Positions 1 through 9,644 are shown, counted from the stretch's first letter. The stretch is 64,000 bases of DNA from Phyllobacterium zundukense (GCF_025452195.1 NZ_CP104973.1:1786001-1850000), one strand, 5' to 3'. The notes: a model not told the origin generated them from the sequence alone. Translations and numbers: made by a program.

Positions 1-1
1 T

Positions 2-382
2 GTGCTCGCCATCGTATCGCATCTCCCGCACCTCATCGCCTACAATATCGTCGGCACGGCCAGCGACCTGGAAGAAGTGACGAACTCCGAAGTCATCAAA
101 TATTCGGCTTCAGGTTTTCGCGATTTCACCCGTCTGGCCGCATCTGATCCCACCATGTGGCGCGATGTCTGCCTGCACAACAAGGACGCCATCCTTGAAA
201 TGCTGTCGCGGTTTTCCGAGGACCTCGCCTCATTGCAGCGATCGGTTCGCTGGGGTGATGGCGATGCGCTTTTCGACCTGTTCACCCGGACACGTGCCGT
301 CCGACGCGGTATCATCGATGCCGGCCAGGAAGTGGATGCGCCGGACTTCGGACGGCAAAAGGCAGGGCAGCGGTCAAAGTAA
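2..382 (+). CDS. tyrC: Prephenate/arogenate dehydrogenase, C-terminal part (partial)
   Basis: This is the last 126 residues of a TyrA-family dehydrogenase, which makes the tyrosine precursor by NAD(P)-dependent oxidative decarboxylation. The window cuts off the N-terminal Rossmann domain. What remains is the helical dimerisation domain, recognisable from the SHLPHLIAY segment (HxxH type) near the cut and the following SGFRDFTRLAASDPTMW stretch, which is typical of the family. The frame stays open to the window edge, so the first visible GTG is not the real start. The stop lies 3 bases before the stop of the convergent toxin gene. The tyrC symbol rests on the usual name in rhizobia; tyrA would also fit. 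Confidence 0.85.
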   Translation: MLAIVSHLPHLIAYNIVGTASDLEEVTNSEVIKYSASGFRDFTRLAASDPTMWRDVCLHNKDAILEMLSRFSEDLASLQRSVRWGDGDALFDLFTRTRAVRRGIIDAGQEVDAPDFGRQKAGQRSK

Positions 383-385
383 TCG

Positions 386-685
386 TCATGGTTCAGGAAA
401 AACGATGGATTCGTGATCTCGGGCGCCGTTGAGAATGCGCAAAACTTTGACGCCAGCCTCGTCGAAACGATAGAAGATAAGGTACTCGCCGTACGGCCGA
501 CGCCGGACGCCAGTATGCTCGTGTCCTGATACAAACGGGAAACTGTTGTGCATGCTGACAAGACGCTCGCATCGATCAACTAGTTCATCCACGAAACTGA
601 CTGCCCGGCGCGGACTGTTGCGCGCTATATAGTCGCCAATTTCCTCAAGATCGACCTCCGCTTCGTCCGTGATGATGACAATCAC
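386..685 (-). CDS. RelE/ParE-family toxin
   Basis: A 99-residue protein of the ParE/RelE superfamily, type II toxins that act on gyrase (ParE) or on mRNA at the ribosome (RelE). The pattern is classic: DLEEIGDYIA at the N-terminus, then a GVRRRPYGEYLIFYR core, then VLRILNGARD near the end. It starts with GTG, and GTGA overlaps the stop of the upstream antitoxin gene, so the two are translationally coupled. ParE is the best guess because the partner looks like ParD. The target cannot be read from sequence. Confidence 0.85.
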   Translation of the reverse strand: MIVIITDEAEVDLEEIGDYIARNSPRRAVSFVDELVDRCERLVSMHNSFPFVSGHEHTGVRRRPYGEYLIFYRFDEAGVKVLRILNGARDHESIVFPEP

Positions 686-942
686 GAATGATCTTCCACC
701 ATACTTTGGTATTTTGCTTTCAGGCGATCGGCGACTTCACGTAGAGGCTTAACCCGGCCAGCCTCAACGTCCGCAAGCCCCCGAGCAATTGCTGCATCGA
801 GCGCTGCGAGGCGCTTTTCACGCTCCTCAACCAATCTTATGCCTTCGCGCAAGACTTCGCTGCGTGAATTATAACGCCCGGACTTCACCAAATCGTCCAC
901 ATAGGCTTCGAGTTTTATTCCGAGGTTCACGCTGCTGGCCAT
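682..942 (-). CDS. ParD-like ribbon-helix-helix antitoxin
   Basis: An 86-residue antitoxin. The N-terminal half (MASSVNLGIKLEAYVDDLV, then SGRYNSRSEVLREGIR) is a ribbon-helix-helix DNA-binding domain, and the charged C-terminal half should wrap the toxin. The ATG at 942 is preferred over one at 957, because the MASSVNLG start aligns with known ParD proteins. The antitoxin gene comes first and overlaps the toxin gene by 4 bases. Such pairs usually repress their own promoter. The pair sits between tyrC and the DUF2125 gene. Confidence 0.83.
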   Translation of the reverse strand: MASSVNLGIKLEAYVDDLVKSGRYNSRSEVLREGIRLVEEREKRLAALDAAIARGLADVEAGRVKPLREVADRLKAKYQSMVEDHS

Positions 943-1019
943 GGTTGTTGCTCTCAAGAAATGTATCAGGGCTTGATAACTGTTATCAATACTACTTTCG
1001 TCGATGGCCTAGTGCAAGT

Positions 1020-2039
1020 TTACAGCGCAGGCAGCCGTCCGATACTGATAAAGCCAACCGACATTTTGCCGTTCTTCGCCGTAATGGGAAGTGTCGGCGC
1101 GCCGCTCTCATCTTTCGGAACGAACGCCATCGCTTGGACAACGGTGGAAATCGTATTGCCTGCTTCAGGGAAAATGCCCTGCATGACTTTGGCCACGCCT
1201 TCCGGATTGCGCATCGTCACCTTGAAATCACCGCTGATGCGCCCGTCATCGGCGACGGAAAACGGACCGGAAATTGCAATCCCGCTGCCATCCTCGAAGG
1301 ACAGTTCGACTTTTCGCAGCGTTCCCGTCTGACCGCGCAGAACCGACAGGTCACGCTCCGGTTTTGCCAGCAGCGCGAAACCATTGGCAAGCTGGACATC
1401 GGCCGCGCCGGTCAATTCGGGCAATGGCCTGTCGAGGACGATATTGTCGGCGATCTTCAGCTTGTCGAAGGAAAGTGCGATATCCATCTGCGGCTGGCTG
1501 GTATTGAACTCAAGTTTCCCGGTCTGCATGACGGCGAGCGGAACAGGATTGCTCACGTTTCCGCGCTCATTGACCATGACATTGCTGCCTTCGATCGACA
1601 GTTGTTTGGGAAGCGGCTTGTCGAGCCGGACGCTGGTGGCGAGATTTTCCCATTTCACGTCGAGAGGCGGAGCACCGGGCACGTCGACTGCGGCAGGGCC
1701 CTGGACGCTGCTGACAATCTGAAGCGGGTCGTAGATTTGCGCTGCGGAACGGAAGCTGCCGGCGGTGATAGATATGCTTTTGGCTTGGTCGACCCAGCCG
1801 ACTTTCGAGCAGTCGAGACCAACGCGTAAGGGATAGCCGCTCGCCCTGGCGTTTTCGCAGCTGGCGTCGATACCCTGTTGCTTGAACGCCGCGATATTCG
1901 TTGCGACGCGGCTTTCCAACTGATTAGCCAGATAGTACCAGCCACCGGTGTAGATCACGCCGGCAAGGATAACCAGTGCGCCGATGATGATCGGAAGTCT
2001 CGAAGGCTTGCGGCTCTTTTCGGCAGTGCTTGACGGCAT
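1020..2039 (-). CDS. DUF2125 domain-containing membrane-anchored protein
   Basis: A 339-residue protein with a short basic N-terminus, one transmembrane segment at about residues 14-36 (LPIIIGALVILAGVIY) and a long extracytoplasmic domain. Features such as SCENARASGYPLRVGLDC are characteristic of DUF2125, a family of unknown function common in alphaproteobacteria. The frame stays open upstream to 2195, but those extra codons lie in a dispersed repeat, so the ATG at 2039 followed by SSTAEKSRK is chosen. The gene normally follows tyrC in this group. No function is assigned. Confidence 0.8.
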   Translation of the reverse strand: MPSSTAEKSRKPSRLPIIIGALVILAGVIYTGGWYYLANQLESRVATNIAAFKQQGIDASCENARASGYPLRVGLDCSKVGWVDQAKSISITAGSFRSAAQIYDPLQIVSSVQGPAAVDVPGAPPLDVKWENLATSVRLDKPLPKQLSIEGSNVMVNERGNVSNPVPLAVMQTGKLEFNTSQPQMDIALSFDKLKIADNIVLDRPLPELTGAADVQLANGFALLAKPERDLSVLRGQTGTLRKVELSFEDGSGIAISGPFSVADDGRISGDFKVTMRNPEGVAKVMQGIFPEAGNTISTVVQAMAFVPKDESGAPTLPITAKNGKMSVGFISIGRLPAL

Positions 2040-2073
2040 GGGGCGGGTCTCGCTATCGGTCACGGGACCGTTG

Positions 2074-2203
2074 ACAATCCACCCCGACGGCCATTTGATG
2101 CGATTTCTGCACTGACCTAGGCGCATGGACCAAATGTCCACTGCGCTCCGGGTCTCGAAAACCACATCAACTGACTCGCCAGGCTGAATTCTCAAAACAG
2201 TCT
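2074..2203. repeat. Dispersed palindromic element A1
   Basis: A diverged copy of the roughly 130-145 bp palindrome found eight times in this window. Recognisable blocks are AATCCACCCCGACGGCCAT, CACTGCGCTCCGGGTCTCG, AAAACCACATCAACTGACTC and AGGCTGAATTCTCA. It is closest to the copy at 30413-30557. It lies in the divergent interval between the DUF2125 and ChaC-like genes. Confidence 0.7.
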
Positions 2204-2205
2204 CT

Positions 2206-2231
2206 CAGGCAAATCTATCAGGCAAATCTAT
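2206..2231. repeat. 13-bp direct tandem duplication
   Basis: The unit CAGGCAAATCTAT occurs twice in a row, followed by a partial third CAGG, just upstream of the ribosome binding site AGGA of the cyclotransferase gene. It looks like a recent slippage duplication at the edge of element A1. Confidence 0.85.
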
Positions 2232-2241
2232 CAGGACGGAT

Positions 2242-2760
2242 ATGGGCGATTTTTGGGTCTTTGGCTATGGCTCTTTGATGTGGAAGCCGGGTTTTGCCCA
2301 TGTGGAGACTTTGCACGCCCGCCTGCACGGCTATCGAAGAGCGCTGTGTGTCCGGTCCTACGTGCATCGTGGAACGCCGGAGCGTCCGGGGCTGGTGCTC
2401 GGCCTCGATCGGGGCGGATCCTGCCTCGGAATGGCGTTTCGTGTGCCTGGCGATCTCGAGGACGAGGTTGTCGCCTATTTGCGGGCGCGCGAATTGGTCA
2501 CGCATGTCTATCTCGAGCGGCGGCTCGCGATACGGCTCGAAGACGGGCGCAAGGTCGAGGCGCTGACCTATATCGTCGACCGCAGCCATGTTCAGTATGC
2601 GGGCAGACTTTCCGTCAGCGAAGCAGCAACGGCTGTGCGCGGTTCAGTGGGTCAATCGGGCCGCAATGAAGACTATGTGCACAGCACGCTCGAGCACATG
2701 CACAAGATGAAGATCCGCGACCACTGGATGGAGGCGGTTGTCGCGGCGTTTGACAACTAG
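2242..2760 (+). CDS. ChaC-like gamma-glutamylcyclotransferase
   Basis: A 172-residue cytosolic enzyme of the ChaC family. Members cleave glutathione to 5-oxoproline and Cys-Gly. The substrate-binding loop FGYGSLMW is at residues 7-14, and the YLRARE motif with the likely catalytic Glu84 is at 79-84. Length is slightly shorter than E. coli ChaC, mainly at the C-terminus. AGGA just upstream supports the ATG. The TAG stop is part of the CTAGAGCGT end of repeat B1, so the last codons may have been affected by that insertion. Confidence 0.88.
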   Translation: MGDFWVFGYGSLMWKPGFAHVETLHARLHGYRRALCVRSYVHRGTPERPGLVLGLDRGGSCLGMAFRVPGDLEDEVVAYLRARELVTHVYLERRLAIRLEDGRKVEALTYIVDRSHVQYAGRLSVSEAATAVRGSVGQSGRNEDYVHSTLEHMHKMKIRDHWMEAVVAAFDN

Positions 2761-2958
2761 AGCGTATCAGGTTTTCGTGGAAGCGTTTCACCCACCCCGG
2801 ACCTGCGGTCCGACCCTCCCCATCGAGGGGAGGGTGAGGGGGCAGGGGCTACCGGATATATCCAGCAAGGCTCCCACCTCCCCCTTCCATGGGGAGGTCG
2901 CAGCGAAGCTGCGGGAGGGGATGAACCCTCATATTTCAGGAATACCCAAACGCTCTAG
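2757..2958. repeat. Palindromic element B1 with CTAGAGCGT ends
   Basis: A roughly 200-bp non-coding element. Its ends are inverted, CTAGAGCGT at 2757-2765 and ACGCTCTAG at 2950-2958. Inside are GC-rich hairpins: CGGACCTGCGGTCCG, CCCTCCCCATCGAGGGGAGGG and CTCCCCCTTCCATGGGGAG. Part of the core recurs at 14431-14480. The left end overlaps the stop codon of the cyclotransferase gene. It has MITE-like form but no coding capacity. Confidence 0.8.
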
Positions 2959-2971
2959 GGATGCGCATTGA

Positions 2972-3649
2972 TCACAGGCCGGTCGCCGTATCGACAAAAC
3001 GGGCGGCGTCATCGCTGGACCAATCGGCCGGACCATTCATCGCCGCGATCTGGCAGCCTTCCTTGTCGACAAGCATCGTCACCGGGAGGCCGAAAGCAAG
3101 ATTCTTGCGCTTCAGATCGTTGAATACACCCATCGATGGATCGCGATAGAGTAGCAGCGACTTGACGCCGATCTCGCTCAGGAACGCCTTCGGCTTCTCA
3201 TCATCGCCCGTATCGATGTTGATGGTCACGACCTGGAAATTGTCGCCGCCCTTCTTCGTTTCCAAGGCATCGAGGGCCGGCATTTCCTCGCGGCAAGGCA
3301 CGCACCACGTTGCCCACAGATTGACAAGAAGCGTCTTGCCTTTGAAATCGCCGAGGCGGGCAGGCTTCCCATCGGGAGCGGTGAAAGTCAAAGCCGACAT
3401 GGATTGAGGCGAATCCGCACCACGCATGGCCGCAACGGCGCCAACGGCCGCCCCGTCGATTTTCTTGGCATCCGCGGTTTTCAACGCGCATTGATCGGAC
3501 GGGTTTGTGCCGGCGACAATATTGCCAGAAGGCCGTTCCATCACGTATACCGCAACCGCACCGGCAAGAATGCCTGCGAGAGCTGCAGACAGGATGATCT
3601 TCCTGCTGTTGTCGCGTGGCGTTTTCTGCGTTTCGTTGCCGTCCGTCAT
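2972..3649 (-). CDS. tlpA: TlpA-like membrane-anchored thiol:disulfide oxidoreductase
   Basis: A 225-residue protein with an N-terminal membrane anchor at about residues 18-37 and a periplasmic thioredoxin-fold domain. The redox centre WCVPC is at 115-119, inside the family block [20 protein letters not shown]. TlpA proteins reduce disulfides in the periplasm, for example in cytochrome oxidase copper-centre assembly in Bradyrhizobium. The ATG giving MTDGNETQ is chosen. The gene is divergent from argH with only 35 bases between the starts, so the promoters must overlap or share control. Confidence 0.9.
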   Translation of the reverse strand: MTDGNETQKTPRDNSRKIILSAALAGILAGAVAVYVMERPSGNIVAGTNPSDQCALKTADAKKIDGAAVGAVAAMRGADSPQSMSALTFTAPDGKPARLGDFKGKTLLVNLWATWCVPCREEMPALDALETKKGGDNFQVVTINIDTGDDEKPKAFLSEIGVKSLLLYRDPSMGVFNDLKRKNLAFGLPVTMLVDKEGCQIAAMNGPADWSSDDAARFVDTATGL

Positions 3650-3684
3650 TTTACTCTTCTCGCTTCTCACCCAAGGCGCTACCC

Positions 3685-5085
3685 ATGTCCGACAAGAAGA
3701 ACAGCAATGAAATGTGGGGAGGCCGTTTTGCCTCGGGTCCCGCCGCGATCATGGAAGAAATCAACGCTTCCATCGGCTTCGACCAGAAACTCTACGCCCA
3801 GGACATTCAGGGTTCGCTTGCCCATGCTGCCATGCTTGCGAAAACCGGCATAATAGCGGCGGACGATCACGACAAGATCGCAAAGGGCCTGAACACGATA
3901 TTGTCAGAGATAGAGACGGGAAAATTCACGTTTTCGCGCAAGCTCGAAGACATTCACATGAATATCGAGTCGAGACTGGCTGAACTGATCGGCGCGCCGG
4001 CAGGCCGGTTGCATACGGCACGCTCGCGCAATGATCAGGTCGCTGTCGATTTCCGCCTCTGGGTCAAGGCGGAATTCGAGAGGACGGCGATTGCGCTGAA
4101 GAAGCTGATCGAAGCCTTTCTGACGCGTGCCGAGGAACATGCGGCATCGCTGATGCCAGGCTTTACGCATCTGCAGACGGCGCAGCCGGTCACCTTCGGT
4201 CACCACTGCATGGCCTATGTCGAGATGTTCGGCCGCGATTTGAGCCGGGTGAAGGACGCTATCCAGCGCATGGACGAATCCCCGCTGGGTGCTGCGGCGC
4301 TGGCCGGGACCGGATTTCCGATAGACCGGCACATGACCGCAAAGGCGCTCGGGTTCCGCGAGCCGACGCGCAACTCGCTCGACAGTGTTTCGGATCGCGA
4401 TTATGCGCTGGAATTTCTCTCGACCGCCGCGATCACCGCGACGCACCTGTCGCGGTTGGCCGAAGAAATCGTCATCTGGTCGACGCCGCAGTTCGGGTTC
4501 GTGCGTCTGTCCGACAGTTTCTCCACCGGCTCGTCGATCATGCCGCAGAAGAAGAACCCCGACGCAGCCGAACTTGTGCGCGCCAAGACCGGGCGTATCA
4601 CCGGCTCGCTGGTCGGGCTTTTGACGGTGATGAAAGGTCTGCCGCTGACCTATTCCAAGGACATGCAGGAAGACAAGGAAGCCGTCTTCGATGCGGCGGA
4701 GACGCTGGAACTATGCATTGCCGCGATGACCGGCATGGTTGGCGACATGACCATCAACACCGCCGCAATGAAAAAAGCAGCCGGTTCCGGTTACTCCACT
4801 GCAACCGATCTTGCTGATTGGCTGGTACGCGAGCTCGGCCTGCCTTTCCGCGAGGCGCATCATGTGACCGGACGTGCCGTGGCACTGGCCGAAGAGAAGA
4901 AAGCCGAGCTCGGCAAGCTGTCGCTGGAGGACCTGCAGGCGATACATCCTGGCATCACCGATTCGGTGTTCGGTTATCTGACAGTCGACAAATCGGTGCG
5001 CAGCCGCAAATCCTATGGCGGTACGGCGCCGGGCGAGGTTCGCCGCCAGATCAGATTCTGGCAAAAGCGTATCGCCAAACTCTAA
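3685..5085 (+). CDS. argH: Argininosuccinate lyase
   Basis: A 467-residue cytosolic enzyme that splits argininosuccinate into arginine and fumarate, the last step of arginine synthesis. MWGGRF near the N-terminus, TARSRNDQV and the fumarase/aspartase signature [12 protein letters not shown] (about residues 282-293) are all intact, and the length is normal. The ATG at 3685 ([13 protein letters not shown]) is chosen over an in-frame ATG at 3616, which would run into the divergent tlpA gene. Confidence 0.96.
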   Translation: MSDKKNSNEMWGGRFASGPAAIMEEINASIGFDQKLYAQDIQGSLAHAAMLAKTGIIAADDHDKIAKGLNTILSEIETGKFTFSRKLEDIHMNIESRLAELIGAPAGRLHTARSRNDQVAVDFRLWVKAEFERTAIALKKLIEAFLTRAEEHAASLMPGFTHLQTAQPVTFGHHCMAYVEMFGRDLSRVKDAIQRMDESPLGAAALAGTGFPIDRHMTAKALGFREPTRNSLDSVSDRDYALEFLSTAAITATHLSRLAEEIVIWSTPQFGFVRLSDSFSTGSSIMPQKKNPDAAELVRAKTGRITGSLVGLLTVMKGLPLTYSKDMQEDKEAVFDAAETLELCIAAMTGMVGDMTINTAAMKKAAGSGYSTATDLADWLVRELGLPFREAHHVTGRAVALAEEKKAELGKLSLEDLQAIHPGITDSVFGYLTVDKSVRSRKSYGGTAPGEVRRQIRFWQKRIAKL

Positions 5086-5164
5086 AACAATATTGGCTGG
5101 AGATGGGGGTGCAAAGAGCGCCTTCATACGCTAGACAGAGTAAACGCCATTCGGGATCAAACTT

Positions 5165-5350
5165 ATGACGAGCCGTTCTTTTTTGACGACAATACTGATG
5201 TCGATTGCAATTCTAAGCGTTGTTTCGGCCTGTGGCCGAAAGGGCGATCCTGAGCTGCCGCCGGCTTCCGTTACGACGATGCCCGGCGAGCCGAAGACGG
5301 AAAAACCGCCGGTCCAGGACAAGCGTTTCATCCTCGACCCGTTGATCTAG
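5165..5350 (+). CDS. Small LptM/YifL-like lipoprotein
   Basis: A 61-residue lipoprotein. A short signal peptide ends in the lipobox VSAC with Cys23 as the lipidation site, followed by GRKGDPELPP. This CGxKGxxxxP start is the hallmark of the LptM (YifL) family, which in E. coli assists maturation of the LptD outer-membrane LPS translocon. It sits 9 bases upstream of lysA, and such genes commonly precede lysA in rhizobia. The function is inferred by family only. Confidence 0.8.
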   Translation: MTSRSFLTTILMSIAILSVVSACGRKGDPELPPASVTTMPGEPKTEKPPVQDKRFILDPLI

Positions 5351-5359
5351 GCGTTTTAC

Positions 5360-6625
5360 GTGAACCATTTCGACTATAAAGACGGCGTTCTCCATGCCGA
5401 GGGCGTCAGCATTCCCGACATCGCCAAGGCGGTCGGAACGCCTTTCTATTGCTATTCCACCGCAACGATAGAACGGCATTTCAAGGTCTTCTCGGCGGCA
5501 TTCGCCGATATGGATACGCTCATCGCCTACGCGCTCAAGGCCAACTCCAATCAGGCCGTCCTGAAGACGCTGGCTCGCCTTGGTTCAGGCGCCGACGTCG
5601 TCTCCGAGGGCGAAATGCGCCGCGCTCTTGCTGCAGGCATCCCGGCCAACAGAATCGTTTTTTCCGGCGTCGGCAAGAAGCCCGGCGAAATGGATTTTGC
5701 GCTGGCAGCAGGCATCCATTGTTTCAACGTCGAATCCGAGCCGGAGCTTGAGATACTTTCGGCGCGCGCGGTTGCTGCCGGCAAGATTGCGCCGGTATCG
5801 CTGCGCATAAACCCGGATGTGGACGCCAAGACCCACAAGAAGATTTCCACGGGCAAATCCGAGAACAAGTTCGGCATTCCGCTTGCGAAGGCCAGCACGA
5901 TCTATGCGCATGCCGCCAAGCTGCCCGGTCTCAAGGTCACCGGCATCGACATGCATATCGGCAGCCAGATCACCGATCTCGAACCGTTCGACAATGCCTT
6001 CAGGCTGCTGGCCGAGCTGGTGGCGCAGCTGCAGGCAGACGGCCACGATATCAAGCATGTCGATCTCGGCGGCGGCTTGGGCATTCCCTATCATTTCGAC
6101 AATAATCCGCCGCCGCTGCCTGATGCCTATGCGCAAATCGTGCAAAAGCACATCAAGCCGCTGGGCCTGAAGACCATTTTCGAACCGGGCCGTCTCATCG
6201 TCGGCAATGCCGGTATCTTGGTCAGCGAGGTGATTTATCTCAAGGAAGGTGATGCGCGGAACTTCATCATTGTCGACGCGGCCATGAACGATCTCATCCG
6301 TCCGACGCTTTATGACGCGTTTCATATCATCCGCCCGGTCAAGGAGCCTGGGGCCAACGATCCGCGTATTCGCGGCGATGTCGTCGGTCCCGTTTGCGAA
6401 ACCGGCGATTATCTTGGCCTCGATCGCGATTTGCCGCGCCCGGCTCCCGGCGATCTCATCGCCATTGGAACGGCAGGCGCTTACGGCGCAGTGCAGGCCG
6501 GCACCTACAACACGCGTCTGCTGGTGCCGGAGGTGCTGGTCAATGGCGACCGGTTCCATGTGGTGCGGCCCAGGACGAGCTATGACGAGCTGATCGGCTT
6601 GGATTCGGTGCCAGACTGGCTTTAA
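5360..6625 (+). CDS. lysA: Diaminopimelate decarboxylase
   Basis: A 421-residue PLP enzyme (fold type III) that decarboxylates meso-diaminopimelate to lysine. The PLP-binding lysine is Lys60 in YALKANSN. The glycine-rich phosphate loop DLGGGLGIPY and the CETGD motif, which gives the active-site cysteine from the partner subunit (about residue 345), are present. It uses a GTG start 9 bases after the lipoprotein gene, so the two are probably co-transcribed. Confidence 0.96.
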   Translation: MNHFDYKDGVLHAEGVSIPDIAKAVGTPFYCYSTATIERHFKVFSAAFADMDTLIAYALKANSNQAVLKTLARLGSGADVVSEGEMRRALAAGIPANRIVFSGVGKKPGEMDFALAAGIHCFNVESEPELEILSARAVAAGKIAPVSLRINPDVDAKTHKKISTGKSENKFGIPLAKASTIYAHAAKLPGLKVTGIDMHIGSQITDLEPFDNAFRLLAELVAQLQADGHDIKHVDLGGGLGIPYHFDNNPPPLPDAYAQIVQKHIKPLGLKTIFEPGRLIVGNAGILVSEVIYLKEGDARNFIIVDAAMNDLIRPTLYDAFHIIRPVKEPGANDPRIRGDVVGPVCETGDYLGLDRDLPRPAPGDLIAIGTAGAYGAVQAGTYNTRLLVPEVLVNGDRFHVVRPRTSYDELIGLDSVPDWL

Positions 6626-6630
6626 GGCCA

Positions 6631-6885
6631 CCTCTCCGTCATCGTAAAACACCTCCCTCTCCGTCATCCTCGGGCTTGACCCCGAGGACCCACGGCAAGG
6701 AGGCGTGGATATTTCCCCCTACACGGCGGGATCCATTAAACGAAACTAACGGTGCAAAGTGTCATTGAGATGCAGTCTCATTGAAATGCGTCGCGTGCGA
6801 GCGAACTCAAGTGCTTCTCAACCGTGGGTCCTCGGGTCAAGCCTGAGGATGACGAAGAGGGAGGTGTTTTACGATGACGGAGAGG
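6631..6885. repeat. Large inverted repeat C1
   Basis: This fills most of the 440-base gap between lysA and the DUF4175 gene. Arms of about 64 bases (6631-6695 and 6822-6885) are inverted copies with only two mismatches and one indel. The core is CCGTCATCCTCGGGCTTGAC, a common rhizobial intergenic repeat. A single-stranded copy would form a very long hairpin. No gene is seen from 6626 to 7067. Confidence 0.88.
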
Positions 6886-7067
6886 CGGGTGCTTTACGAA
6901 TAGCGAAACGTACTTTGGCAAACGTCCTAAACGGAACAGAAGCTTCACGTTGTCCCCCTCTACACAAAACTATGATCGCATTTTTACCCCAAGGCCTCGC
7001 CTTTGCCATGATGAATGGTATTGTTCTATGATGCCGGCACCGTCGATGCCGGCGAGATGGAGTGCGT

Positions 7068-9638
7068 ATGACCGATCAACAACCCGACAAACGGGACGGG
7101 ATCAGGTTCGGGTTCGATATTTTCAAAAGTATCGATCGCCTCCGTTTGTCTACATGGTTGACCGTTGTCTTTGAACGCCTGTGGCCACTTGTACTGCCGC
7201 TGCTGCTTTCCGTTGCCGTTTTCCTCTGCCTGTCCTGGTTCGGTATTTTCCGGATAATTCCGGATGCGTTGCGACTGGCACTGCTCGGGCTATTTGTTCT
7301 CTCGCTGCCCCTCTGCCTCTATCTCCTGCTCCGATTCCGTCTGCCCAATCACGCGGAAATCAGCCAGCGGCTGGAAAGTGTCAACACGCTCGATCACCAG
7401 CCGATCACCATCCAGTCGGAAGAACTCGTCAACAAATCCATCGATCCGTTTGCTCAGGCGCTGTGGGACGAACATCGCAAGCGCATGGCCGAGCGCATCC
7501 AGAATTTGAAGAGCGGCCTGCCGCAGACGCGTATCCCGGAACGCGATCCCTGGGCGTTGCGCGGGGTTGTCGGCTTGCTTCTCGTCGTCGCCTTTGCCTT
7601 TTCCGGTGGGCCGCTCGGCGGCCGCGTCAACGATGCGTTCCGCAGTCATAGCAAGAGCGAAGCCATACCGCCCCGCATTGATGCCTGGGTAACGCCTCCG
7701 CGCTATACCGGACGCGCACCGCTCTTCCTGACAACGGCAGCCAATACGGAAGAAAAACAGTTCACCATTCCGCAGGACAGCACGCTTGTCGTTCGCATCA
7801 TCGGCGGCAGCGGATCGGAAAAAGTTACCCAGACGTCGCTGGATGGGGAGGCAACAGATATTGCGGCGAAAGATCAAGGCAAGCCGGAAGACAATCCAAC
7901 GGCGACCAAAGCCCGGCCGCGTAATTTCGAACTGCCGATCGGTGCCAACAGCACGGTCAGCCTGTCGGATGATGGCAACCCGCTTGCCGAGTGGGCGTTT
8001 TCAGTAACACCGGACCAACCACCTTCCGTCCGTTTCACCAAGGATCCTTCCAGCGCCGCCAACGGTACGATGGAGGTTTTCTACGAAATCAAGGATGATT
8101 ACGGCGCTTCGAGCGCAGTGGCGCAAATCGAGCAGGCATTGCCTGCCGACAAGGATGCGCGGCCGCTCTTCAAGGCGCCCGACCTGCCTCTGGCGCTGCC
8201 GCGGCGCGGCGATCAGCCCAAGGAAACCACGACCACCAAGGATCTCACCGAGCATCCATGGGCCGGGTCTGAAATTCGCATGACCCTGGTCGCGACAGAC
8301 GATGCCAAACAGGAAGCCAGAAGCGAGACCAAGACGTTCGTCATGCCCGAACGGCCCTTCGCGAATCCGCTGGCCAGGGCAGTCGTGGAACAGCGTCGCA
8401 TGCTGGCGCTCAACGCCAACGCCAAGCCGCAAGTGCTCGATATGCTGGATGCAATCACCATCTGGCCGGAAGAGACGATCAAGAACGCGTCTCATTACCT
8501 CGCGTTGCGCAGCGTGCGCTCGCGGCTCAATCTTGCGCGCAGCGACGACCAGTTGCGCGATGTCGTCGCCTATATGTGGCAAGTCGCGCGTGGTATCGAG
8601 GACGGCGCTCTTTCGGACGCCGAGCGGCGCCTGCGTCAGGCACAGGAAGCCTTGAAGCAGGCAATCGAACAGGGTGCCAGCCAGGAAGAAATTGAAAAGC
8701 GCATGAAAGAATTGCGCAGCGCCATGAATGAGTATCTGCGCGAATTTGCCCAGAAAGCCCAGAAGAACCCGAATATGGCGCAAATGCCAAATCCTAACGC
8801 GATGGAACTGCGGCAGGAGGACATAGACCGCATGCTCGACCGCATCGAGGACTTGGCCAAGCAGGGGGCGAAGGATCAGGCGCAGCAGCTGCTTTCCGAG
8901 CTCGAAAACATGATGAACAACCTGCAGATGGGCCAGCAGCAGCAAAACCAGCAGGGCCAGCAAGGTCAGATGCGACAGCAGATGGACAAGCTGGGCGAAT
9001 TGATGCGGCGCCAGCAGGAGATGATGAACCAGACCAACCGGCTTGAGCAACAGCGTCAGAATGGCATGCAACAGGACCAGGGCCAGAGCCAGCAGGGTCA
9101 AAATGGCCAGGAAGGTCAGCAAGGCCAGATGTCCGAAGAGGATATCGCCAAGGCCTTGCGCGGCCTTCAGGAAGGCCAAGGCAAGCTGCAGTCGGATCTG
9201 GAGCAGATGATGAAGGATCTGAAGGGGCTCGGCGTCAACCCCGGTGAAGGTTTCGGCGACGCCAACAAGTCCATGGGCCAGGCGGGGAAGGCACTGGGCG
9301 AAGCCGATGGTGGCCAGGCGGTTGACCGGCAGAGCAATGCACTCGACGCTCTGCGCCGCGGCGGGCAGGACATGATGAAACAGATGCAGCAGGCCATGGG
9401 TCAGGAAGGCCAGACTGGCGGACCCAATGGACAGCAGCAGCAAAATGGCAGGCTCGATCCCTTGGGACGCCAACGCGCCACGGGAGGTTTCCCCGACGAG
9501 TCCAAGAATATCGTGCCCAAAGACCTGGATATCCAGCGGGCGCGCGAAATCCTGGAGGAAATCCGCAAGCGCCTCGGCAATGCACTGAGCCCTCAGTTGG
9601 AAAAAGACTATCTGGAGAGATTGCTGAAATTCGATTGA
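7068..9638 (+). CDS. DUF4175 (TIGR02302-type) large membrane protein
   Basis: An 856-residue protein of the DUF4175/TIGR02302 family, of unknown function and restricted largely to alphaproteobacteria. The N-terminus has two close membrane segments (about residues 35-80) and another near 160-180, followed by an extracytoplasmic beta-rich region (PPRYTGRAPLFL). The C-terminal third is predicted coiled coil and very rich in Gln, Gly and Met, with QQNQQGQQGQ-type runs. GGAG at 7059 supports the ATG at 7068. It follows lysA after repeat C1. Confidence 0.85.
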   Translation: MTDQQPDKRDGIRFGFDIFKSIDRLRLSTWLTVVFERLWPLVLPLLLSVAVFLCLSWFGIFRIIPDALRLALLGLFVLSLPLCLYLLLRFRLPNHAEISQRLESVNTLDHQPITIQSEELVNKSIDPFAQALWDEHRKRMAERIQNLKSGLPQTRIPERDPWALRGVVGLLLVVAFAFSGGPLGGRVNDAFRSHSKSEAIPPRIDAWVTPPRYTGRAPLFLTTAANTEEKQFTIPQDSTLVVRIIGGSGSEKVTQTSLDGEATDIAAKDQGKPEDNPTATKARPRNFELPIGANSTVSLSDDGNPLAEWAFSVTPDQPPSVRFTKDPSSAANGTMEVFYEIKDDYGASSAVAQIEQALPADKDARPLFKAPDLPLALPRRGDQPKETTTTKDLTEHPWAGSEIRMTLVATDDAKQEARSETKTFVMPERPFANPLARAVVEQRRMLALNANAKPQVLDMLDAITIWPEETIKNASHYLALRSVRSRLNLARSDDQLRDVVAYMWQVARGIEDGALSDAERRLRQAQEALKQAIEQGASQEEIEKRMKELRSAMNEYLREFAQKAQKNPNMAQMPNPNAMELRQEDIDRMLDRIEDLAKQGAKDQAQQLLSELENMMNNLQMGQQQQNQQGQQGQMRQQMDKLGELMRRQQEMMNQTNRLEQQRQNGMQQDQGQSQQGQNGQEGQQGQMSEEDIAKALRGLQEGQGKLQSDLEQMMKDLKGLGVNPGEGFGDANKSMGQAGKALGEADGGQAVDRQSNALDALRRGGQDMMKQMQQAMGQEGQTGGPNGQQQQNGRLDPLGRQRATGGFPDESKNIVPKDLDIQRAREILEEIRKRLGNALSPQLEKDYLERLLKFD

Positions 9639-9644
9639 GCGGCG

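Noticed and set aside
2040..2195. Upstream extension of the DUF2125 gene
   Set aside because: The extra codons are part of dispersed repeat A1.
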